From Crossiella sp. S99.2 (GTDB lineage: Bacteria; Actinomycetota; Actinomycetes; Mycobacteriales; Pseudonocardiaceae): DNA of 64,000 nucleotides. The translations under genes were made by a program, and so were the position numbers. Positions 9,294-18,182 of this stretch are shown piece by piece (within the stretch, counting starts at the first letter, position 1; every line of letters begins with the position of its first letter). The stretch is taken from assembly GCF_023094165.1 (NCBI RefSeq), contig NZ_JALMDK010000010.1, forward strand, positions 1-64,000, read 5' to 3'. Under the pieces are notes generated by a model. That model was not told where the DNA came from. It did no database searches and was given only the letters and a program-made list of their open reading frames with translations.

Positions 9294-10352
9294 ATGGAGT
9301 GGTTTCCCAACTTCGACGGCGCGACCAAGTCCCTGGACGGCTCGGGCGCGATCGGCAGCACCGCGGAGACGGTCTCGGCGCTGGTGCAGGGCGAGTTCCC
9401 GGAGGCGGGCGCCTCCGCGGCCGGGCTGGCCTTCGACGCGGTGGGCGTGGCCATGGACCCCTTCGGCTCGCTGCTGGAGGCGGGCATCGGCTGGGCGATG
9501 GAGCACATCGGCCCGCTCAAGGAGTGCCTGGACTACATCAGCGGTGACGACGGCGAGGTCAAGAAGGGCGTGCTGGCCTGGCACAACGTGTCCAAGGACC
9601 TCACCGATCTGGCCACCGACACCCGCAACGAGCTGAACGCGCAGATCGGCGGCTGGAGCGGGGACGCCCAGCAGGCCTTCAGCGAGCAGATGACCATCGT
9701 CAACGACAGCCTGCTGGCCATCAGCGCCGAGGCCAAGGCCACCTCGGAGGCCGCCGGCGGCCTGGGCGAGGCGATGGCGATCGTGCGCGCGATCGTCCGC
9801 GACACCATCTCCATCGTGGTCGCCGAGATCATCAAGGCCATGGTCGCGGCCGGCCTGACCGCCTTCTTCACCTTCGGCGCCTCGATCGCGGCCGGGGTGT
9901 CCTGGGTGATCGCCAGGGTCGGCATGGCCGTCGCGAAGATCATGAAGTACTTCACCAAGTTCCTGCGCCTGTGCAAGGGCGTGAACCGGGTGCTCTCCAC
10001 CATGATCCAGAACATGGCCAAGGCGGCCAGCAAGATCAAGGGCCTCGGCGGCCTCGGCAAGTACAGCCGCAGCGGGTTCGACCTGTCCAAGAGCGTGAGC
10101 AAGACCAACCAGAGCATGCTGCGCGGGCTCAGGGGCAACCGGGGCGACCAGATACCCAGGCTGGACGGGCTGAAGGACGACTACGGGCAGGCCGCCGACT
10201 ACGGCAAGCAGGTCGGCAAGGAAGTCGGCAAGGAATACCTGTGGCAGGCCCCGATCAAGATCGGCCTGGAGGGCGGCAAGACCTGGGCGAAGGACGACTT
10301 CAACCCGGAGAACATCGAGGAGAACGAGAAAAAGGGCTGGTGGGAGAAGTAA
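9294..10352 (+). CDS. Large WXG-motif protein, putative type VII effector
   Basis: 352 residues of unknown family. An N-terminal acidic helical region is followed by a WXG-like hairpin at about residues 100-135 (IGGWSGDAQQAFSEQM). A strongly hydrophobic stretch of about 50 residues follows (IIKAMVAAGLTAFFTFGASI), then a Lys/Gly-rich basic region (NMAKAASKIKGLGGLGKYS) and a charged C-terminus ending KKGWWEK. The layout suggests a type VII substrate that may insert into membranes. No toxin motif is recognised and no obvious immunity gene follows. Confidence 0.65.
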   Translation: MEWFPNFDGATKSLDGSGAIGSTAETVSALVQGEFPEAGASAAGLAFDAVGVAMDPFGSLLEAGIGWAMEHIGPLKECLDYISGDDGEVKKGVLAWHNVSKDLTDLATDTRNELNAQIGGWSGDAQQAFSEQMTIVNDSLLAISAEAKATSEAAGGLGEAMAIVRAIVRDTISIVVAEIIKAMVAAGLTAFFTFGASIAAGVSWVIARVGMAVAKIMKYFTKFLRLCKGVNRVLSTMIQNMAKAASKIKGLGGLGKYSRSGFDLSKSVSKTNQSMLRGLRGNRGDQIPRLDGLKDDYGQAADYGKQVGKEVGKEYLWQAPIKIGLEGGKTWAKDDFNPENIEENEKKGWWEK

Positions 10353-10362
10353 CTCCCGGCAG

Positions 10363-10387
10363 CGAGGGGCCCGGACCGGGCCCCTCG
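10363..10387. terminator. Bidirectional terminator between convergent genes
   Basis: Near-perfect GC palindrome CGAGGGGCCCGG-A-CCGGGCCCCTCG lying in the 37-bp gap between the WXG-type gene and the convergent lipoprotein gene. It can stop transcription from both sides. Confidence 0.7.
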
Positions 10388-10389
10388 GC

Positions 10390-11145
10390 TCACCAGTCGT
10401 TGGCCACCGCCACCGCGGCGACCGCGAGGAACAACCCGACCAGCACGGCGAGGCCGTAGACGATGTTGCGGGCGGTCTCCCCGAGCAGGGCGTAGCCCAC
10501 GCCGGCCACGGCGAACACCCCGGTCAGGATCAGGTCCGGGACCAGCAGGAGCAGCGCGAACAGCAGGCGCAGCAGGAACCACACGAAGCCGAGGCCGTAC
10601 CACTCGCCCATGGTCGAGTCGTCGTAGGCCCAGCTGAACAAGGCGAACGGCGCGTAGATCGACTCCCGCCAGTGCGCCGTCCAGTTGTTGACGAACCGGA
10701 CGAGCGGGTTGTCCTCCTTGACCGCGGCGACCTTCTCCACGCCCTTCAACTCGATGGACTCGATCTTGCCTTCGGTGACGTCGATCAGCACCTGCCGGTC
10801 CACCACCTGCACCGTGGTGCGCCCGTCGACCACCGCGGTGAACTCGCCCTGGCCGGAGCGCACCTGGTAGGTGTGGTCGAAGCCGGTGTCGCCCGTGCGG
10901 CGGTCCCGGATGACCACGTAGATCGAGTCGGCGTCCTTGTCCGGCAGGCTGTACTTGGCGCCGATGGAGAACACGCCGATCGGGGTCACCAGGGTCTTGT
11001 CGCCGGAGACGCTGACACCGCTCGCGCTGATGCTGAACTTCACCGGCAGCAGGGCCGGGGTGAAGCCGACCTGCGGTTGCGAGCCGCAGGCGATGAGCAG
11101 CAGTGGGGCGAGCAGGAGCTGGAACTGGAGCCAGCGCCGGACCAT
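10390..11145 (-). CDS. Membrane-anchored lipoprotein of unknown function
   Basis: 251 residues. The N-terminal signal ends in lipobox LLIAC (Cys near residue 20). An extracytoplasmic beta-rich domain follows (FSIGAKYSLPDKDADSIYVVIRDRR). The C-terminal 80 residues form two to three membrane helices (LLRLLFALLLLVPDLILTG; IVYGLAVLVGLFLAVAAVAV). A lipid anchor at one end plus helices at the other is unusual. AGGAGG precedes the ATG at 11145. It converges on the type VII cluster; a protective role against the WXG protein is possible but nothing shows it. Confidence 0.65.
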   Translation of the reverse strand: MVRRWLQFQLLLAPLLLIACGSQPQVGFTPALLPVKFSISASGVSVSGDKTLVTPIGVFSIGAKYSLPDKDADSIYVVIRDRRTGDTGFDHTYQVRSGQGEFTAVVDGRTTVQVVDRQVLIDVTEGKIESIELKGVEKVAAVKEDNPLVRFVNNWTAHWRESIYAPFALFSWAYDDSTMGEWYGLGFVWFLLRLLFALLLLVPDLILTGVFAVAGVGYALLGETARNIVYGLAVLVGLFLAVAAVAVANDW

Positions 11146-11222
11146 GCGCCCTCCTGACTGCCGAGGCCAGGACTGCATGATCCCGGGCGGAGGGGTCCCG
11201 GCTCAGTCGTTTCCGGCCACGT

Positions 11223-11759
11223 TCACCGGTTCGGCCCATCCTCGGCCCCGTAGAACCGGCGGGCCCGCCGCCACCCGGCCGGGTTGATCCGCCGGCCCAG
11301 CGCGGGCCCGAACCGGCGTGAGACGCCCAGCGCCAGCAGCAGCCCGCCGATCAGCAGGAAGGCGATCCGCAGCCCCCATTGCGGACCCCGCGGCGCGGGC
11401 GGTGCGGTGGCGAGTTCGGTGCGGCCCCAGAACCCGGGGAAGGGCTTGCGGCCCCACACCTCGATGCCCTGGGCGGCCTGGTCGCGTTCGGCTCGGGTCA
11501 CGCTCAGCAGCGCGCGTTCAGCGCCGCGGTCGTCCCAGGTCACGGTGACCGCGCAGACCCCGGAGGCGCAGGGTTCGGCCAGGGTGGCGCGGCCGTGCGC
11601 CGGGGCGGGTTCGGCGCGGAAGGTCAGCGCGCACAGGGCGAGCAGGGCCAGGCCGAGGGCGCAGGCGAGCACCCGGATGACGAGGGTGGTGACGTAGGCC
11701 AGCCGCGGGAAACGGCGGAACCGCTGTTCGTGGTCGGGATGCGCGCCCGGGTATCGCAT
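11223..11759 (-). CDS. Two-helix membrane protein of unknown function
   Basis: 178 residues with membrane helices at about 23-45 (TLVIRVLACALGLALLALCA) and 128-146 (LRIAFLLIGGLLLALGV). Between them an extracytoplasmic loop of about 80 residues contains a Cys pair (EPCASGVC) that could form a disulfide. The C-terminus is basic and cytoplasmic. No family recognised. ATG 11759 starts the hydrophobic protein; the longer frame upstream is antisense to the DUF5994 gene. Confidence 0.6.
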   Translation of the reverse strand: MRYPGAHPDHEQRFRRFPRLAYVTTLVIRVLACALGLALLALCALTFRAEPAPAHGRATLAEPCASGVCAVTVTWDDRGAERALLSVTRAERDQAAQGIEVWGRKPFPGFWGRTELATAPPAPRGPQWGLRIAFLLIGGLLLALGVSRRFGPALGRRINPAGWRRARRFYGAEDGPNR

Positions 11760-11912
11760 GAGGACAACCCTGTCACGGCCGGTTCCGGGGGTGTCCTGGG
11801 GCGTAGGGTCGGGACTGGCGGGGACGTCGCGCACGTCGGCAGCCGAGCCGGCGCCGTTTCCGGCGCACACCGACACCGGCCGCGCTCCGCGACCGGAGAC
11901 GGGACCACCGGC

Positions 11913-12395
11913 ATGCTGTCGGACCTGAGTCACCATTCCCCGCTCACCCCCAGCGCCGCCCGGCGCGCGCTCCGGCTCCGGCTCAAGCCGCGGGAATCGG
12001 CGGTGGGTCTCCTGGACGGTGGCTGGTGGCCGCACACCGGGTGCCTGGCCGTGGAGTTGCCGCCGTTGCTGGAACTGCTCGCGGTGCGGCTGGGGCCGAT
12101 CGGGCGGGTGGTGTTCAACCCGGAGGCGTTCCGGCCGGCGCCGCGGCGGGTGCTCGCCGGGGGCTGGCCGGTGGTGCTGCGGCGGTCGGCGACCCTGGAC
12201 CCGGCGATGGTTCTGGTGCTGGGGCGGGCCGGGGGTGGGTTGCGGTTGCTGGTGGTGCCGCCGGCGGTGGCCGAGGAGGCCGGGCGGCGGGTGCTGCGGC
12301 GGGCGGCCGGGCGGGAGAACATCGACAGTCCGGCCGAGTTGCTGGCGCCGCGGGCCTGGCTGCGGCTGGTGTTGCCGACACAGCGCCAGGGCTGA
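11913..12395 (+). CDS. DUF5994 family protein
   Basis: 160-residue cytosolic protein of the actinobacterial DUF5994 family. Typical segments are LRLRLKPRESAVGLLDGGWW (about residues 20-39), VELPPLLELLAVRLGPIGRV and LRLLVVPPAVAEEAGRRVLR. Function unknown. The ATG at 11913 is preceded by GGAGACGGG about 13 nt away, a weak spacing, so the exact start is uncertain. Confidence 0.7.
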   Translation: MLSDLSHHSPLTPSAARRALRLRLKPRESAVGLLDGGWWPHTGCLAVELPPLLELLAVRLGPIGRVVFNPEAFRPAPRRVLAGGWPVVLRRSATLDPAMVLVLGRAGGGLRLLVVPPAVAEEAGRRVLRRAAGRENIDSPAELLAPRAWLRLVLPTQRQG

Positions 12396-12482
12396 CCGGG
12401 ACGGCGGCGGGCGGCGCGGATCCGCGGACTGGCGGCGGTGCCGCGGACGTGGCCGGGTGGTTGAGCGGGCCGACCGTCCGGG

Positions 12483-13256
12483 TCAGGCAGTCGGCCGCAG
12501 GAACTTGGCGGGCGCCTGGGCGGCGGCGGTCGGGTCCAGCAGCCACAGCGTGCGCTCCGCGCCGCGAGCCCCGGCGGCCGGGATCGCCACCTCGTCGCCC
12601 TCGACCAGGGCCTGCGCCACCGGGCCTGCCTTGCTGTCGCCGGTAGTCATCAGCCACACCTCGCGGGAGGTGCGGATCGCGGGCAGGGTGAGGCTGACCC
12701 GGGTGGGCGGGGGCTTGGGGCAGTCGCGGACCGCGACCACGGTGCGGCTGGCCTCGTGCACGGCGGGGGAGTCCGGGAAAATCGACGCGGTGTGGCCCTC
12801 CTCGCCGACGCCGAGCAGGCACACGTCGAAGGCGGGCACCGCGCCGTAGGGCGCCGCGTTCTTGGCCAGGATCTCGGCGTAGGCATCGGCGGCGGCGTCC
12901 GGGTTGTCGCCGAAGCGGCCGTCGCTGGGTTCCATCGCGTGCACCCGGGCGGCGTCCAGGGGGATGTGGTCCAGCAGGGCGGCTCGGGCCTGGGTCTCGT
13001 TGCGGTCCGGGTGGCCCGCGGGCAGGAAGCGCTCGTCGCCCCAGTACAGGTCGACCCGGGTCCAGTCGACGGCGTCACGGGCGGGCAGGTCGCGCACGTG
13101 GGCCAGGACCGCGTTGCCGGTGCGGCCGCCGGTGAGCACCAGGCTGGCGGCGCCCTGGGCAGCCTGGGCGTCGACCAGGGCGGTGATCAGGCGGGCGGCG
13201 ACCGCCGCGGCGAGCAGGTCCGGACTGGCGTGCACGACTACCCGCGACTGGCTCAT
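12483..13256 (-). CDS. pgl: 6-phosphogluconolactonase
   Basis: 257-residue DevB/SOL-type enzyme that hydrolyses 6-phosphogluconolactone, the second step of the oxidative pentose phosphate pathway. Signatures are LVLTGGRTGNAVLAHV (residues about 37-52), DLYWGDERFLPAGHPDRNE, FDVCLLGVGEEGHTASIFP, and RVSLTLPAIRTSREVW near the C-terminus. In most actinobacteria pgl directly follows opcA. Here it stands alone, about 19 kb from opcA and in the opposite orientation. Confidence 0.95.
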   Translation of the reverse strand: MSQSRVVVHASPDLLAAAVAARLITALVDAQAAQGAASLVLTGGRTGNAVLAHVRDLPARDAVDWTRVDLYWGDERFLPAGHPDRNETQARAALLDHIPLDAARVHAMEPSDGRFGDNPDAAADAYAEILAKNAAPYGAVPAFDVCLLGVGEEGHTASIFPDSPAVHEASRTVVAVRDCPKPPPTRVSLTLPAIRTSREVWLMTTGDSKAGPVAQALVEGDEVAIPAAGARGAERTLWLLDPTAAAQAPAKFLRPTA

Positions 13257-13344
13257 GGTCAGACATTCTGGCCTATCGGCCGGTGGCGCCGCCTGCCCGC
13301 TCGCCCTAGGCAGGACGCACAGTCTGTCTAGGAGGGACTTCGTC

Positions 13345-14415
13345 ATGCGAGGACGAACCATTGTGCTGCTGACCGCCGCCGCCCTGCTGCTGGTCGGCCC
13401 GCAGAGCAGCGCCCTGCCCGAGCCGCCGGCGCCCGAACCGGCGGCGGTGGACGCGCGCGGTCCGGCCCCGGACGCGCGGAACGTGGTGCTGGCCGTGCAC
13501 GGCGGCGCGGGCGGCGGCCTGATTCGCAAGGACACCAGCCCGGAGGTGGAACGCGCCTACCGGGACGGCCTGACCGCGGCCTTGCGGGCGGGGCAGAAAG
13601 TGTTGCAGGACAAGGGGAACAGCGTGGACGCGGTGGAAGCCGCGGTCAAGGTCCTGGAAGACAACCCGTTGTTCAACGCGGGCAAGGGCGCGGTGTTCAC
13701 CGAGGACGCCGGGCACGAGCTGGACGCCTCGATCATGCGCGGGAAGGACCTGGCCGCCGGGGCGGTCGCCGGGGTGCGCAGCGTGCGCAACCCGATCTCG
13801 GCGGCCCGCCTGGTGATGGAGAAGTCCAAGCACGTGCTGCTGTCCGGGGAGGGCGCGGACGATTTCGCCGCCCGCAACGGCCTGCCCACGGTCACCCAGG
13901 ACTACTACTGGACCCAGGCCCGCTGGGACTCGCTGATGAAGGCCAAGAACCCGGCCACCCTCGACCTGGCCGACCCCCAAGCACACGGCACGGTCGGCGC
14001 GGTCGCCCTGGACCGGGCCCGCGACCTGGCCGCGGCCACCTCCACCGGCGGGCTGAACAACAAGATGGCCGGCCGGATCGGCGACTCGCCGGTGATCGGC
14101 GCGGGCACCTACGCGCGCAACGACACCGCCGCGATCAGCGCCACCGGCGCCGGTGAGGTGTTCATCCGGGGCTCGGCCGCGGGCACCATCTCGAACCTGG
14201 TCGAGTTCGGGCGGCGCTCACTGGCCGAGTCCGCCTTCGAGGTCGTGGTCAAGCGGCTGCCCGCGCTCGGCGGCGCCGGCGGCGTGATCGCGCTCAACCG
14301 GGCGGGCGAGTTCGACGCGCCGCACAGCACGCCGGGCATGCTGCACGGCTACCTGACCGCGGATGGCCGGGTCGTCACCAAGGTGTTCCTGGACGAGACC
14401 CCGGCCAACCGCTGA
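13345..14415 (+). CDS. Secreted isoaspartyl peptidase / L-asparaginase
   Basis: 356-residue Ntn-hydrolase of the plant-type asparaginase family. Signal peptide about residues 1-24 (RGRTIVLLTAAALLLVGP). The N-terminal half carries VLAVHGGAGGG and NPLFNAGKGAVFTEDAGHELDAS. The autocleavage site and nucleophile is the Thr in AHGTVGAVALD (about residue 215). Substrate motifs ATSTGGLNNKMAGRIGDSPVIGAGTYA follow. It cleaves beta-aspartyl dipeptides and/or asparagine. TAGGAGGG before the ATG fixes the start. Export is unusual for this family, whose members are mostly cytosolic. Confidence 0.9.
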   Translation: MRGRTIVLLTAAALLLVGPQSSALPEPPAPEPAAVDARGPAPDARNVVLAVHGGAGGGLIRKDTSPEVERAYRDGLTAALRAGQKVLQDKGNSVDAVEAAVKVLEDNPLFNAGKGAVFTEDAGHELDASIMRGKDLAAGAVAGVRSVRNPISAARLVMEKSKHVLLSGEGADDFAARNGLPTVTQDYYWTQARWDSLMKAKNPATLDLADPQAHGTVGAVALDRARDLAAATSTGGLNNKMAGRIGDSPVIGAGTYARNDTAAISATGAGEVFIRGSAAGTISNLVEFGRRSLAESAFEVVVKRLPALGGAGGVIALNRAGEFDAPHSTPGMLHGYLTADGRVVTKVFLDETPANR

Positions 14416-14427
14416 GTCAGGAGCTGA

Positions 14428-15054
14428 TCAGGACCCGGCGCCCGGGGTGATCTTGATCAGGTCGACCACGAAGATCAGGGTCTCGTTCGGCCCGATGTCG
14501 CCCTTGCCCGCCGGGCCGTAACCCAGGTCCGGCGGGACGATCAGCACGCGGCGGGAGCCCGCCTTCTGGCCGATCATGCCCTGGTCCCAGCCCGGGATGA
14601 CCCGGCCGGCGCCGATCGGCGTGCTGAAGCTCTGCCCGCCGTCGTAGGAGGACTGCTTGAAGGCGCGGTCGGAGAAGGTGGTCAGGTGGTAGTGCGCCTC
14701 GACCGTGTCACCGGCCTTCAGCCCGGCGCCGGCGCCGGGGGTGATGTCCTTGGACAGCAGTGTGGTGGGCGCCGAGCAGTCGGTCGGCACCGTCACCTTG
14801 GGCTTGGCGCCTGCCGCGCCCTCGACCTTGAACGCGTCGATGGCGCAGGGCGCGCCGGCGGGCTTGCCCGCGGCGCTGGTGGCGGCCGCGGAGCTGGTGG
14901 CCGAGGCCGCGGACGGGGTCGTGTTGGCCTTGGCCAGCTCTTCCAGTCCGGCAGGCGCCTCGCTGGGGGTGCAGCCGGCGACCAGCAGGCCGAGCGCGGT
15001 CACCGCGCCCGCGGCCAGCAGGCGGGCCCGGGAGATCGTCAGAGAAAGGGACAC
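14428..15054 (-). CDS. FKBP-type peptidyl-prolyl isomerase lipoprotein
   Basis: 208 residues. Lipobox LLVAGC (Cys near residue 28), an Ala/Ser/Thr-rich linker, then a C-terminal FKBP domain (about 115-203) with VEAHYHLTTFSDRAF, FSTPIGAGRVIPGWDQGMIG, and RRVLIVPPDLGYGPAG, ending LIFVVDLIKI. It should catalyse proline isomerisation of exported proteins at the outer face of the membrane. GTG start 7 nt after a TAGGCT box, so probably leaderless. Tail-to-tail with the secreted isoaspartyl peptidase. Confidence 0.9.
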   Translation of the reverse strand: MSLSLTISRARLLAAGAVTALGLLVAGCTPSEAPAGLEELAKANTTPSAASATSSAAATSAAGKPAGAPCAIDAFKVEGAAGAKPKVTVPTDCSAPTTLLSKDITPGAGAGLKAGDTVEAHYHLTTFSDRAFKQSSYDGGQSFSTPIGAGRVIPGWDQGMIGQKAGSRRVLIVPPDLGYGPAGKGDIGPNETLIFVVDLIKITPGAGS

Positions 15055-15096
15055 GGCAGGAAGCCTAGACGGCCCGGTGGGTGCCGCGCCGCCTAC

Positions 15097-15645
15097 TCAG
15101 CCGACCAACTGCCGCAGTGCGTCCCCGACGGCGTTCGCCGAGGTCAGTCCCTTGATCAGGCCGCCGCCGGGGGCCACCACGGCCAGCAGTGGCGGTTCGG
15201 CCAGCGCGTAGCTACGGCCGATCGTCTGCTGCTGGTCGTCCTGGCCGACCGGGTAAGGAACCTGGTGTTTGTCCAGGTAGCCGCGCAGATCGGGCTCGGT
15301 GTCCCGGGCGGCCACGCCGAGGAAGACCACCTTGTCCTTGTACTGGGTGGCGAGTTCGGTGAGCTTGGCCTGCTCGCTGCCGCACTTGGCGCACCAGGAA
15401 CTGAAGAACACCACCACCAGTGGCCGGTCTTTCCACAGCGCAGAGGCGGTGACCTTGGCGCCGTCGGTGAGCGGCACGGTGAAGTCGGGCGCGGCGGCGG
15501 CCTCCGCGGGTGGCGCCCGGAAGGTCACCCCTGGGGGCAGCGGTCCGGGCAGCGCCGAGGAGCCGCCGCGCACCGGGGCCGGTGGGGGAGCGGGGGTGCA
15601 GGCGGCCAGGAGCAGGGCGAGCAGCAGGACCAGGGAGGCTCTCAC
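15097..15645 (-). CDS. Thioredoxin-like (TlpA/redoxin) lipoprotein
   Basis: 182 residues. Lipobox LLLAAC (Cys near residue 16), a Pro-rich linker, then a redoxin domain with active site WCAKC preceded by VVVFFSSW (about residues 77-88), the cis-Pro region AEPPLLAVV, and the insert DTEPDLRGYLDKHQVPYPVG. It acts as an extracytoplasmic thiol-disulfide reductase or oxidase, anchored to the membrane. Its start overlaps the stop of the upstream lipoprotein gene (ATGA-type), so the two are co-translated. Confidence 0.88.
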   Translation of the reverse strand: MRASLVLLLALLLAACTPAPPPAPVRGGSSALPGPLPPGVTFRAPPAEAAAAPDFTVPLTDGAKVTASALWKDRPLVVVFFSSWCAKCGSEQAKLTELATQYKDKVVFLGVAARDTEPDLRGYLDKHQVPYPVGQDDQQQTIGRSYALAEPPLLAVVAPGGGLIKGLTSANAVGDALRQLVG

Positions 15646-16061
15646 GTGGTCAATCCCACCAGGGGCGCCTGCTCGCCCAGGTTCGGGTCGCGGGCCAGTT
15701 CGATCGGCGGCAGGTCGCCGACGTGCAGCCGGTAGCCCGTGGCGGCCGGGACGGTCACGGTGAACTCCAGCTGGCAGAAAGTGGGTTCGCGGGGCACCTT
15801 CAGCGGTTCGTCGATGGCCTTGACCGCCTTGCCCGGCGGCAGTTTCCCGTCGGCGAGCTGTTTGCCCTCGGCGTCCAGGACCCGGAATCCGGCGTTGGGG
15901 TGGATGGCCTGGTAGGCGCCGGTGCCCGAGCAGTCGCCGCCGACCTCGCGCATCGCCCCGTCCCGGACCAGGAGTTTCACCGGCAGGCCGGTGGCGGCGG
16001 GCGTGCTCGCGCAGCCCGCCGCCACCAGCGCCGTGAGCAGGATCAGGACAGGACGGTGCAC
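15642..16061 (-). CDS. Small lipoprotein of unknown function
   Basis: 139 residues. Lipobox LVAAGC (Cys near residue 17). The mature part is a single beta-rich domain with two further Cys (GGDCSGTG, TFCQLEF) that may form a disulfide. No family recognised. It sits between the M6 protease (19-bp overlap with its 3' end) and the thioredoxin-like lipoprotein (4-bp overlap), so it belongs to the same operon; it may be a substrate or partner of that redoxin. Confidence 0.7.
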   Translation of the reverse strand: MHRPVLILLTALVAAGCASTPAATGLPVKLLVRDGAMREVGGDCSGTGAYQAIHPNAGFRVLDAEGKQLADGKLPPGKAVKAIDEPLKVPREPTFCQLEFTVTVPAATGYRLHVGDLPPIELARDPNLGEQAPLVGLTT

Positions 16062-18046
16062 GTCGCCGTCGCGGTCTTGCTCGGGTCGGACTCGGACACC
16101 GCGGTCAGTTTCACCGTGGCGGCCTCGATCTGCTGTGCGGTGGTGCGTTCCACGTTCACCGCCACGTCGGCCTTCTCGCCGAACTTGGCGGTGGCCAGGG
16201 AGTTGGGCAGCTGGACCTGCCAGCCAGCGCCGCTGACCTCGGCCTTGAGCCGGTAGACGTCCGAACGCAGGTGCGCGGCCGGGTTGCCACTGGCCTTGCC
16301 GGTGTTGGTCAGGGGGAAGGTGCAGGCGGTGGCGCCGCGGCGGCCGACCCAGCCGGTGCGCGCGTTGCCCAGGGCCACCCCGCGGGTGTGCGCGCCCGCG
16401 CCGTCCAGGGAGCGGACCGCGACGGTGTAGGAAAGCACGCCCTTGTTGTCCCGCTTGATGTCCAGGACGTAGAAGTGCAGCCGGTTGTGCGTGTCGGTGT
16501 ACTCATAGATCGACTTGGACCCGGTGCCCGCCTTGAGCAACGCGTCGGCGAGCTGGCGCGGGTCGCCGATGGTCACCTTCACCGGCGTGCCGTCCGGCTT
16601 GTAGTAGTCGACCAGGTTGATGTCCTGCGGGTTGGCGTCGACGATCCACTTGAACGGGGCGGCGTCGGCGTTCTTCGTCTTGGCCAGCAGCACACCGCTG
16701 TCCGGGGTGAAGGAATCCGACCCCATCCGGTCCACGACCTCCAGGGTGTAGTTCTGGTAGCCGCGGCCGTCGCAGAGCGGATCACGGGCCTGGCTGCACG
16801 CCGGCGCCTTGTCCCCGCCGGGCATGACCACGTTGATCCCGGCCAGTCCGGTGGGGCCGGGCTGCACCGAGCGGGCGGTCACCGTGGCCACCGCCAGCCC
16901 GGAGGTGGTCAGCGTGCCCCGGTCCAGCCGCAGCACGTTCGCCTCGTCCACGATGCCGAGCTTCATCTTGTTGCGCAGCATGTGCTGCGCGCCCATGGAC
17001 GCCCCGGCCATCGGCGGGATGAACCAGCGGGTGTGCGTGCCGCCGGGGCCGTTGAAGGTGCCGCGGCTGAGCATGTCCCACGGGCCGCTGTAGGCGCGCA
17101 CCGGCGGGTTGCTGAACGGGTTGTTGTAGTTGTCGCCGATGCCCAGGATGTGGCTGAACTCGTGCGCGTACACGCTCTGCCCGGAGCTTTCCGCCTGGGT
17201 GGAGGAGCCGCCGCCGGCATTCGGCCAGATGGAGGCCGCCGCCTTCCACGAGGTCCACTCCACGTAACGGGTCTTGGCCCAGTTCGGCAGGTTGGGGTCG
17301 GGCGGACCGAAGGAGTCCGGCACGTCCTCCTTCTTCTCGAACATCATCGGCCCGAACTCCTGCCAGGTCCCGGACTCGTCCTGGCCCGCGGAGAGGAAGA
17401 AGACGAAGTCGAAGCCCTTGGGCACCTCGGTGCCGACGTCCTTGCGCCAGGCCGCGCCCGCGTCGGTGCGCAGGTCCTTGTTGCAGCTGGACCCGGCCGG
17501 GCAGGCGCCCGAACCCTGGAACTCCATCGCGTACTCGTAGGACTTGCCGGGCAGCCGGTACGCGCCGAAGGCCTTGAGGTCCACGCCGAAGCGCCCGCCG
17601 GAGTCCTCCATCCAGTACTCGTTGATGGTGTGCCCGTTGTTGACCTTGCCGGGCTTGTTGAGGAAGTCCTGGTAGAACTGCGCCACCTGCGGCCGAGGGA
17701 TGTTGTTGGCCAGCTGGGTGGGGTTGCCGAACACGGTGGACTTCGGCGGCTGGGTGACCGCGAACTCCTGGTCCGGGTAGTCGACGAGGACGAGAGCGCC
17801 CTTGAACATCCGCTTGGTCGGCTTGAGCGCCGGGTTCGCCCAGTCGGTGCCCGGCGGCTTCTTGTAGTCCGACCACGTCATGTCGGCGGGGTTCTCCCAC
17901 TGCTGCGGGTCGATCGGCGCGAGAGAGGCCGGCGCGCCCCAGTCCGCCGGTGCGGCGGAGGCCATGCCCGCCATGGACACCGACAGCGCGGCGGCCAGTG
18001 CGAGGGCCCCGGTGCGCGAGACCCGGAAACGGCGACGTAGCTGCAT
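16043..18046 (-). CDS. Secreted M6-family metalloprotease
   Basis: 667 residues. Signal peptide about 1-31 (ALAAALSVSMAGMASAAPA). The zinc site is HEFSHILGIGDNY (about residues 293-305), matching the HExxH motif of M6 proteases related to immune inhibitor A, followed by GPWDMLSRGTFNGPGG with the conserved Met-turn region. The C-terminal 200 residues are beta-sandwich-like. Extracellular endopeptidase, probably calcium-stabilised. ATG 18046 lies 8 nt after TAGGAT, so it is likely leaderless. First gene of an operon with two lipoproteins. Confidence 0.9.
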   Translation of the reverse strand: MQLRRRFRVSRTGALALAAALSVSMAGMASAAPADWGAPASLAPIDPQQWENPADMTWSDYKKPPGTDWANPALKPTKRMFKGALVLVDYPDQEFAVTQPPKSTVFGNPTQLANNIPRPQVAQFYQDFLNKPGKVNNGHTINEYWMEDSGGRFGVDLKAFGAYRLPGKSYEYAMEFQGSGACPAGSSCNKDLRTDAGAAWRKDVGTEVPKGFDFVFFLSAGQDESGTWQEFGPMMFEKKEDVPDSFGPPDPNLPNWAKTRYVEWTSWKAAASIWPNAGGGSSTQAESSGQSVYAHEFSHILGIGDNYNNPFSNPPVRAYSGPWDMLSRGTFNGPGGTHTRWFIPPMAGASMGAQHMLRNKMKLGIVDEANVLRLDRGTLTTSGLAVATVTARSVQPGPTGLAGINVVMPGGDKAPACSQARDPLCDGRGYQNYTLEVVDRMGSDSFTPDSGVLLAKTKNADAAPFKWIVDANPQDINLVDYYKPDGTPVKVTIGDPRQLADALLKAGTGSKSIYEYTDTHNRLHFYVLDIKRDNKGVLSYTVAVRSLDGAGAHTRGVALGNARTGWVGRRGATACTFPLTNTGKASGNPAAHLRSDVYRLKAEVSGAGWQVQLPNSLATAKFGEKADVAVNVERTTAQQIEAATVKLTAVSESDPSKTATATCTVLS

Positions 18047-18122
18047 GACCTGGGATCCTAGGAACCCGGGGCGGTGCTACCCAGCCGCCGAAGGTACTGA
18101 TCCACCCGGACGAGGGCACGCG

Positions 18123-18166
18123 GACGGCCCCGCCCGTGGAGGGTCGCGCTCCCAGGCGGGGCCGTC
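18123..18166 (-). terminator. Terminator after the EF-hand gene
   Basis: Perfect 12-bp stem GACGGCCCCGCC (18123-18134) with GGCGGGGCCGTC (18155-18166), with a further short GGAG/CTCC stem in the loop. It lies 17 bp beyond the stop of the EF-hand gene. Confidence 0.7.
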
Positions 18167-18182
18167 TCCGCGCCGCGCGCGG

